From assembly GCA_003453695.1 (NCBI GenBank), contig DMNK01000103.1, positions 21,726 through 38,926 on the forward strand: a DNA stretch of 17,201 nt, read 5' to 3'. A program made the position numbers and the translations under genes. The stretch comes from Acidimicrobiaceae bacterium (GTDB lineage Bacteria; Actinomycetota; Acidimicrobiia; Acidimicrobiales; UBA8190). Below the pieces are notes generated by a model. That model did not search any database. It was not told the DNA's origin and saw nothing but the letters and a program-made list of their open reading frames with translations. Shown here in pieces: positions 12,685-17,201 of the stretch; the first letter of the stretch is position 1; every line of letters begins with the position of its first letter.

Positions 12685-12727
12685 CCGGCGGAGGCGCGTC
12701 CCCCCGGGGACGGCGCCGCGCCGCTCG

Positions 12728-12733
12728 TAGGAT
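12728..12733 (+). promoter_or_regulatory. Possible -10 box (TAGGAT) of the aminotransferase gene, leaderless layout
   Basis: TAGGAT ends exactly 6 nt before the GTG at 12740, so the start codon would be the first transcribed codon. A GGGGAC 16 nt upstream is at best a weak -35. Confidence 0.4.
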
Positions 12734-12739
12734 GAGCAG

Positions 12740-14134
12740 GTGACGAGCGGGGGCGCCCTCACCGAGCTGGTGGGAGACGACTGCCGGGTCCCCTGCGTGG
12801 ACGGCACCGAGCGCCGCTACGTCAACCTCGACAGTGCCGCCTCCACGGCGGCGCTGCCGGCGGCGGCCCGGGCCGTGGCCGAGTTCCTGCCCACCTACTC
12901 GAGCGTGCACCGCGGCGCGGGATACAAGTCGCGGCGCTCCACCGAGGCCTACGAGCACGCCCGCCACACCGCCCTCGAATTCGCCCGGGGCGGTGCCGGC
13001 GACGTGGCCATCATCTGCCGCAACACCACCGAGGCCATCAACCACCTCGCCTACCGGCTCGGCCTCGAACCGGACGACGTCGTGCTCACCACGGTGGTCG
13101 AGCACCACGCCAACCTCCTGCCCTGGGGACGGCTGTGCCGGAGGCGCTACGTCGAGTGCGCAACCGACGGCACCTTCGACGTCGCCGACGTCGTGGCCGC
13201 GATCGGGACGCCGCCCACGCCACGGGTGCTGGCGGTGACCGGGGCGTCGAACGTCACGGGATGGATGCCCGACATCGAGGCCATCGCCGAGGCCGCCCAC
13301 CACCACGGCGTCCCCGTCGTCCTCGACGCCGCCCAGCTGGCACCGCACCGGGCCATCCCGTCGTCGGTCGACTACGTGGCGTTCAGCGGGCACAAGATGT
13401 ACGGGCCCTTCGGTGCCGGCGCCCTCGCGGGGCCGGCGGAGACGTTCCGCCACGGTGACCCGTTCCTGGCCGGTGGCGGCGCCGTCGACCTGGTCGACCT
13501 CGACGAGGTGGTGTGGACCGCTCCTCCCGAACGCGAGGAGGCGGGATCGCCCAATGTGGTGGGAGCGGTGGGCATGGCGGCGGCCATCGACGAGCTCGGC
13601 CGCATCGGATGGCCGGCCATCGTGGCCCACGAGCGACAGCTGGCCCGGCGGCTGCGGCGGGGGCTCGCCGCCATCGACGGGGTGCGCGTGGTCGGGCCGC
13701 CGCTCGACACCGACACCCTCGCCATCGCCACCTTCTCGGTGGAGGGTGCGCACCACGCCCTGGTGGCGGCCCGGCTCAGTGCCGAATGGGGGATCGGCGT
13801 GCGCCACGGTTGCTTCTGCGCCCATCCCTACATCACCCGGCTGCTCGGGATCAGTCCCGAGGAGATCGAGCGCTACCGGACGGCACTGCGGGGCGGGGAC
13901 CACCGCGCCATGCCGGGAGCGGTGCGGGCCAGCTGCGGCATCTCGACCTCCGCCGAAGACGTGGACGCCCTGCTGTCGGCGGTGACGGCCATCGCCCGGT
14001 CGGCCGCCGAAGGGGAGCCGCCGCCCGTGGCCTACGAGCAGAACCCCGCCACCGGCGACTTCTGGCCGGTCGCCGACGTGCCCGGATGGCGCCCGGACGA
14101 CAAGGGGACGGGGGCCTCCTGCGCGGTGGGCTGA
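12740..14134 (+). CDS. Class-V PLP aminotransferase, cysteine-desulfurase-like (SufS/CsdA family)
   Basis: Fold-type I PLP enzymes of this group remove sulfur from cysteine for Fe-S clusters or thio-cofactors. The 464-residue protein shows YVNLDSAASTAALP near 27-40, TTEAINHLAYRL, VEHHANLLPW (120-129), GASNVTGWMPDIEAIAE, the PLP aspartate region VVLDAAQLAPH (Asp196, Gln199), the Schiff-base lysine in FSGHKMYGPFG (Lys219) and GVRHGCFCAHP, where Cys360 aligns with the SufS catalytic cysteine; Cys358 makes a CxC pair. A tail of about 35-45 residues beyond the usual end finishes with CAVG. No suf or isc genes are adjacent, so the sulfur acceptor is unknown, and it may be a related lyase or desulfurase rather than housekeeping SufS. 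GTG has TAGGAT at 6 nt. A strong hairpin follows the gene. Confidence 0.88.
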   Translation: MTSGGALTELVGDDCRVPCVDGTERRYVNLDSAASTAALPAAARAVAEFLPTYSSVHRGAGYKSRRSTEAYEHARHTALEFARGGAGDVAIICRNTTEAINHLAYRLGLEPDDVVLTTVVEHHANLLPWGRLCRRRYVECATDGTFDVADVVAAIGTPPTPRVLAVTGASNVTGWMPDIEAIAEAAHHHGVPVVLDAAQLAPHRAIPSSVDYVAFSGHKMYGPFGAGALAGPAETFRHGDPFLAGGGAVDLVDLDEVVWTAPPEREEAGSPNVVGAVGMAAAIDELGRIGWPAIVAHERQLARRLRRGLAAIDGVRVVGPPLDTDTLAIATFSVEGAHHALVAARLSAEWGIGVRHGCFCAHPYITRLLGISPEEIERYRTALRGGDHRAMPGAVRASCGISTSAEDVDALLSAVTAIARSAAEGEPPPVAYEQNPATGDFWPVADVPGWRPDDKGTGASCAVG

Positions 14135-14163
14135 CGGCGACGACGTGACCCGGACGGCCTCAG

Positions 14164-14201
14164 GGCCGGGGGCCCGGGCACGCCACCCGGGCCCACCGGC
14201 C
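14164..14201 (+). terminator. Long U-less hairpin after the aminotransferase gene
   Basis: GGCCGG (14164-14169) plus GGGCCCGGG (14170-14178) pairs with CCCGGGCCC (14186-14194) plus CCGGCC (14196-14201), giving a 15-bp stem with a single bulged A and a 7-nt CACGCCA loop. It starts 29 bp after the stop. No T-run follows, as is common for actinobacterial hairpin terminators. The rest of the 256-bp gap (14202-14390) holds no gene I can support. Confidence 0.65.
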
Positions 14202-14376
14202 GGTGAGCCCCCCTCCCGCCGATGGTGACGGAGACGGGAACAGCCGGCCCGTCGATCGTCGACACCTCTGCTATCGGCGTGGCCGCACCTCTCGTTGACC
14301 GCTGCGCACCACCGCGCCAGGAGCTTGTTCCCACGTTGGGCCGGGCGCCCCAGGGGCGGCTCAGCACGCATCCCGG

Positions 14377-14382
14377 TACTGT
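14377..14382 (+). promoter_or_regulatory. Possible -10 box (TACTGT) of the WS/DGAT gene
   Basis: TACTGT fits TANNNT and ends 8 nt before the GTG at 14391. The intervening CGAGGTCG could be a weak ribosome site. A TTGACC at about 14295-14300 is too far away to be its -35. Confidence 0.4.
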
Positions 14383-14390
14383 CGAGGTCG

Positions 14391-15788
14391 GTGACCCGCG
14401 AACGCCTGAGCCCCCTCGACTCCTCGTTCTTGCACGCCGAGGACGCCGTGAGCCACATGCACATCGGCTCGGTGGGGATCTTCGAGGGCCCGCCCCCACC
14501 GTTCGAACAGGCGCTGGCCATGGTGCGGGGCAAGCTCGCCCTCGTCCCCCGCTACCGGCAGGTGGCGCGCTTCGTCCCCTTCGACCTGGGACGCCCGGTG
14601 TGGGTGGACGACCCGCACTTCGCCCTCGACTATCACGTGAGGAACACCGCCCTGCCCGCACCGGGCGACGACGGTCAGCTGCGGGCGCTGGTCGGCCGGA
14701 TCATGGGCCAGCAGCTCGACCGGACCAAGCCCTTGTGGGAGATCTGGAACGTGGAGGGCCTGGCCGGCGGGCGCTGGGCCATGGTGGCGAAGACCCATCA
14801 CGCCCTGGTCGACGGGGTGTCGGGAACCGAGTTGTTGGCGGTGATCATGGACCTGTCGCCGGAGGCGACGATCCTCGACCCCGACGAATGGGCGCCGCAC
14901 CCCGCTCCGGGACGCGTCGAGCTCATGGCCGAAGCCGTCGGCGACCTGCTGCGCAGCCCCTACGAGCAAGTCCGGGCCGTGCGCGCCGCCACCCGGGTGC
15001 CGCGCCTCGCCCTTCGTCAGGCCCTCGACGTGGCCCACGGCGTGAGCTCGATGGCCGGGATAGTGCGCCCCACCCGGGTGTCGAGCCTCAACGGCCCCCT
15101 GGGCCCGCACCGTCGCTACGACTGGGCGGCCACGACGGTGGACGACGTGAAACGCGTGCGCAAGGCGCTCGGGGGCACCTTCAACGACGTGGTGCTCTCC
15201 GCCATCACCCGGGGCTTTCGCGACCTGCTGCTGTCGCGCGGCGAGTCGGTCGACCGCGTCGTGCGCACGCTCGTGCCGGTGTCGGTGCGGGTCCGGGCCG
15301 ACACCGGGTTGGCGGTGGGCGACGGGACCTACGCCAACAAGGTGTCGGCCATGTTCGCCGAGCTGCCCGTGGCCATCGAGGACGCCGAGGAACGGCTGCA
15401 CGCCATCACGTCACAGATGGAGGGCCTCAAGGAGTCCAAGGAAGCGCTGGCCGGGGAGGCCCTCACGTCGCTGAGCGGGTTCGCCCCGCCCATGCTGCTG
15501 GCCCTGGGCATGCGACTGGCCACCAGGGTGGCCCAGCGCAACGTGAACACGGTCACCACCAACGTGCCCGGCCCGCAGTTCCCGCTGTACGTGCTGGGTC
15601 GCCGCATGCTGGAGGCCTATCCCTATGTCCCTTTGGCCGGGCAGGTGCGCATCGGCGTGGCCATCTTCTCCTACGACGGCAGGGTGACCTTCGGCGTGAC
15701 CGGGGACCGCGACACCACCGCCGACCTCGAGGTGCTGTGCCGGGGCATCGAGGTCGGCATGGACGAGCTGTTGGCGCGGTGTCGCTGA
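14391..15788 (+). CDS. Wax ester synthase / diacylglycerol O-acyltransferase (WS/DGAT)
   Basis: WS/DGAT enzymes transfer acyl groups from acyl-CoA to long-chain alcohols or diacylglycerol, making wax esters or triacylglycerol for storage at the inner membrane. From GTG the protein has 465 residues, the normal size. It starts ERLSPLDSSFLHAEDAVSHM, a typical N-terminus, with RTKPLWEIW (111-119) and the catalytic HHALVDG at 136-142 (HHxxxDG, intact). Later blocks are GGTFNDVVLSAITRGFRDLL, the PVSVR region and NTVTTNVPGPQFPLYVLGRR, containing the conserved NVPGP. The frame continues 32 codons upstream (to 14295), but that part lacks homology to the family and would cover the TACTGT box. The lipase gene follows after 20 bp. 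The sequence cannot tell wax from triacylglycerol preference. Confidence 0.95.
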   Translation: MTRERLSPLDSSFLHAEDAVSHMHIGSVGIFEGPPPPFEQALAMVRGKLALVPRYRQVARFVPFDLGRPVWVDDPHFALDYHVRNTALPAPGDDGQLRALVGRIMGQQLDRTKPLWEIWNVEGLAGGRWAMVAKTHHALVDGVSGTELLAVIMDLSPEATILDPDEWAPHPAPGRVELMAEAVGDLLRSPYEQVRAVRAATRVPRLALRQALDVAHGVSSMAGIVRPTRVSSLNGPLGPHRRYDWAATTVDDVKRVRKALGGTFNDVVLSAITRGFRDLLLSRGESVDRVVRTLVPVSVRVRADTGLAVGDGTYANKVSAMFAELPVAIEDAEERLHAITSQMEGLKESKEALAGEALTSLSGFAPPMLLALGMRLATRVAQRNVNTVTTNVPGPQFPLYVLGRRMLEAYPYVPLAGQVRIGVAIFSYDGRVTFGVTGDRDTTADLEVLCRGIEVGMDELLARCR

Positions 15789-15794
15789 GCCAGA

Positions 15795-15800
15795 GGGAGG
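15795..15800 (+). promoter_or_regulatory. Ribosome binding site of the patatin-like gene
   Basis: GGGAGG lies 8 nt before the ATG at 15809, inside the 20-bp gap after the WS/DGAT stop. It fixes the lipase start and shows that this operon-internal gene, unlike most others here, relies on a Shine-Dalgarno sequence. Confidence 0.7.
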
Positions 15801-15808
15801 GCGAGCCC

Positions 15809-16843
15809 ATGCAGTCCACGGCCGGGGCGCCGGCCGGCGCCGCCGACCGTGAGCCCGCTCGCCGGGTGGCGCTGGTGCTGGGAGCGGGGGGCGTGGCGGG
15901 GATCGCCTTTCACGCCGGTGTGCTGGCGGCGATGTCCGAGTCGCTCGGGTGGGACCCGCGCCGGGTGGACCTGACCGTCGGCACCTCGGCCGGGTCGGTC
16001 ACCGCCTCGGGACTGCGGGCCGGACTGAGCGCCGGCGACATCTACGCCCGGACCTGCGGCCAGGCGTTGTCGCCGGAGGGCGCCGCCCTGCTGGCGGCAT
16101 CCGACGCCGCGGTGGGAGGGCGCGCCATCCGCCGTCCCGAGGGGCGCCCGCGGCTCGTCCCCGCCGCCCCGGGCGTGGTGTGGGCGGCCGGCCGCCGACC
16201 GGGGCGGGTGCGGCCCGGCGCCCTCATGGCGGGCCTGATCCCCGCCGGGCGCATCCCCACCACCGCCATCGCCGAGGGCGTGGACGCCCTGGACGGTGGG
16301 GCGTGGCCGGAGCGAGCCACATGGGTGTGCGCGGTCAGGCTGCACGACGGCCGGCTGGTGGTGTTCGGCCGGCCCGGAGCGCCACCGGCGACGATGGGCC
16401 AGGCGGTGGCGGCCTCGTGCGCCATCCCCGGCTTCTTCGCCCCCGTCGAGATCGACGGCGTGCGGTATGTCGACGGGGGCGCCCATTCGACGACCAACCT
16501 GGGTGCGCTGTCGGGCATGGGCCTCGACCTGGTGGTGGTCAGCGCCCCCATGGCCCGGGCCGGTTCCCGTCCGCCGCTGCTCCCTCCCGGGTTCCCCGCC
16601 GCCCTCGGCGCCGTGGGCCGCGAGCTCAACCGCCTGCAGCTCGGCGTGGAAGCGCGCCGGGTACGCGCCCGCGGCACGCCGGTGGTGGCCTTCTCGCCCA
16701 CGCCGAGGGATCGGGCCGTCATGGGCCTCAACCCCATGGACGAGTCCCGCCGGGCCCCCATCGCCGAGCAAGCCCGCCAGTCCGCCCTGCGACGACTGGA
16801 ACGCCCCGAGGTACGCGACCAGCTGGCGCTGTTGACCGATTGA
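15809..16843 (+). CDS. Patatin-like phospholipase / acyl hydrolase
   Basis: Patatin-like enzymes hydrolyse acyl esters of glycerolipids with a Ser-Asp dyad. The 344-residue protein has the oxyanion-hole loop LGAGGVAGIAFHAGVL (about 24-39), the nucleophile elbow VGTSAGS (GTSAG, Ser60) and the catalytic aspartate in RYVDGGAHSTTN (Asp222 in DGG). SCAIPGFFAPVEIDG precedes the aspartate, as in the bacterial RssA/NTE-like group. No signal peptide or membrane segment is visible, so it should be cytoplasmic or peripheral on lipid bodies. The ATG with GGGAGG 8 nt upstream is a confident start, although the same frame is open far upstream through the WS/DGAT gene. Its position 20 bp after the WS/DGAT gene suggests turnover of the lipid made by its neighbour. 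Confidence 0.94.
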   Translation: MQSTAGAPAGAADREPARRVALVLGAGGVAGIAFHAGVLAAMSESLGWDPRRVDLTVGTSAGSVTASGLRAGLSAGDIYARTCGQALSPEGAALLAASDAAVGGRAIRRPEGRPRLVPAAPGVVWAAGRRPGRVRPGALMAGLIPAGRIPTTAIAEGVDALDGGAWPERATWVCAVRLHDGRLVVFGRPGAPPATMGQAVAASCAIPGFFAPVEIDGVRYVDGGAHSTTNLGALSGMGLDLVVVSAPMARAGSRPPLLPPGFPAALGAVGRELNRLQLGVEARRVRARGTPVVAFSPTPRDRAVMGLNPMDESRRAPIAEQARQSALRRLERPEVRDQLALLTD

Positions 16844-16868
16844 CAGCGGCGAGCGGCGCCCTGCCCGG

Positions 16869-17201
16869 CTACTGCGCCCCGTCGGCCTCGGAGGCCACGG
16901 CCGTCACGTGGGCCATGCGGGCCTGGTCCAGCGCCTCGGCGGCAGCCTCGTCGTTGGCCATCTCGGAGTCGAGGTCGGTGTCGGCGTAGGAGAGGACCCC
17001 CATGTCCTCGAAGGCCTTGGTGATGCGCGGGCCCCACAGCCCGATGTCCTTCAGCACGGGCACGATGCGCATGAACAGGAGGCTCCGGAAGTTGCGTTGC
17101 AGCTCGCTGGTCTTCACGTACTCGGTCAGGTCCTGGGGCATCTCGAGGCGCTCGAAGATCTCCTCGCCGTTGAAGCGGTCGCGCATGCGGTAGCAGGCGT
17201 C
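16869..17201 (-). CDS. C-terminal part of an unidentified protein, cut by the right edge
   Basis: The last 110 residues of a gene entering from the right edge are visible. They begin DACYRMRDRFNGEEIFERLE and continue PQDLTEYVKTSELQRNFRSL, then LLFMRIVPVLKDIGLWGPRI. The C-terminal tail is acidic and alanine-rich (DSEMANDEAAAEALDQARMA). The composition is helical; GLWGPR looks like a conserved turn. I cannot name the family with confidence; a helical ferritin-like/diiron protein is a vague resemblance that would need the N-terminal metal ligands, which are outside the window. An ATG at 17184-17186 is only internal, since the frame stays open to the edge. The gene converges on the patatin-like gene with a 25-bp gap and no clear terminator. 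Confidence 0.75.
   Translation of the reverse strand, partial: DACYRMRDRFNGEEIFERLEMPQDLTEYVKTSELQRNFRSLLFMRIVPVLKDIGLWGPRITKAFEDMGVLSYADTDLDSEMANDEAAAEALDQARMAHVTAVASEADGAQ

Noticed and set aside
14236..14332. GGGAACA (14236-14242) and TGTTCCC (14326-14332) inverted repeat
   Set aside because: Seven bases separated by 83 bp is within chance for this composition, and no nested pairing was found inside.
14222..15808. Upstream extension of the patatin-like frame through the WS/DGAT gene
   Set aside because: The frame is open by GC bias only; the ATG at 15809 has a strong ribosome site and the WS/DGAT motifs lie in another frame.
1..17201. CRISPR arrays, tRNA/rRNA genes, insertion sequences, phage or defence genes
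   Set aside because: No regularly spaced repeats, no RNA gene signatures, no transposase or integrase motifs; the excisionase-type HTH protein stands alone and resembles a chromosomal regulator.

Overview
The window is very GC-rich DNA (by eye well above 70% G+C). Genes are tightly packed, GTG is the usual start codon, and there are no mobile elements, CRISPR arrays, tRNAs or rRNAs. The gene set points to Actinomycetota: a mycothiol glycosyltransferase (MshA), a rex-hemA-hemC-cobA/hemD-hemB block, a nickel superoxide dismutase with its dedicated SodX-type protease, a WS/DGAT acyltransferase, and an RsiG-like protein carrying the c-di-GMP-binding motif known from actinobacterial anti-sigma factors. 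The order XRE regulator, mshA, YbjN protein, proC, small excisionase-type HTH protein, hem block resembles, in compacted form, the Rv0474-Rv0512 region of Mycobacterium tuberculosis as I remember it. A deep-branching class such as Acidimicrobiia is my guess and is not proven by the sequence.

Layout. Positions 1-11914 are all on the minus strand; read in transcription order from the right: sodX (11914-11513), rsiG-like (11451-10903), XRE regulator (10934-10485), mshA (10473-9238), YbjN-like (9218-8733), a structured intergenic element (8695-8629), proC (8594-7773), HTH protein (7700-7494), SAM hydroxide adenosyltransferase (7469-6582), acyl-CoA synthetase (6585-5125), rex (5047-4340), hemA (4291-3017), hemC (3012-2083), the cobA-hemD fusion (2086-623) and hemB (547 to beyond the left edge). 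sodN is divergent from sodX on the plus strand (11980-12420) and converges on a small DksA/TraR-type zinc-finger gene (12669-12454). A class-V aminotransferase / cysteine-desulfurase-like gene (12740-14134), a WS/DGAT gene (14391-15788) and a patatin-like lipase gene (15809-16843) follow on the plus strand. The 3' part of an unidentified minus-strand gene closes the window.

How the genes work together. hemA, hemC, hemD and hemB cover the route from glutamyl-tRNA to uroporphyrinogen III (hemL is not in the window). The CobA half of the fusion opens the siroheme/cobalamin branch. The redox sensor Rex lies immediately upstream, as in Streptomyces. mshA (mycothiol) and sodN/sodX (superoxide) form a redox-protection theme. 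The WS/DGAT and patatin genes, 20 bp apart, look like a storage-lipid synthesis and hydrolysis pair.

The observations most worth a second look are: (i) an RsiG-like protein with one perfect and one near-perfect E-x3-S-x2-R-x3-Q-x3-D motif; (ii) a 67-nt nested hairpin upstream of proC, just after a possible promoter; (iii) a window-wide pattern of TANNNT boxes 6-9 nt before GTG starts, which suggests leaderless transcription; (iv) an 18-bp imperfect palindrome in front of the small HTH gene; (v) a hairpin between rex and hemA that may uncouple them; and (vi) several active-site or ligand substitutions in otherwise ordinary enzymes.
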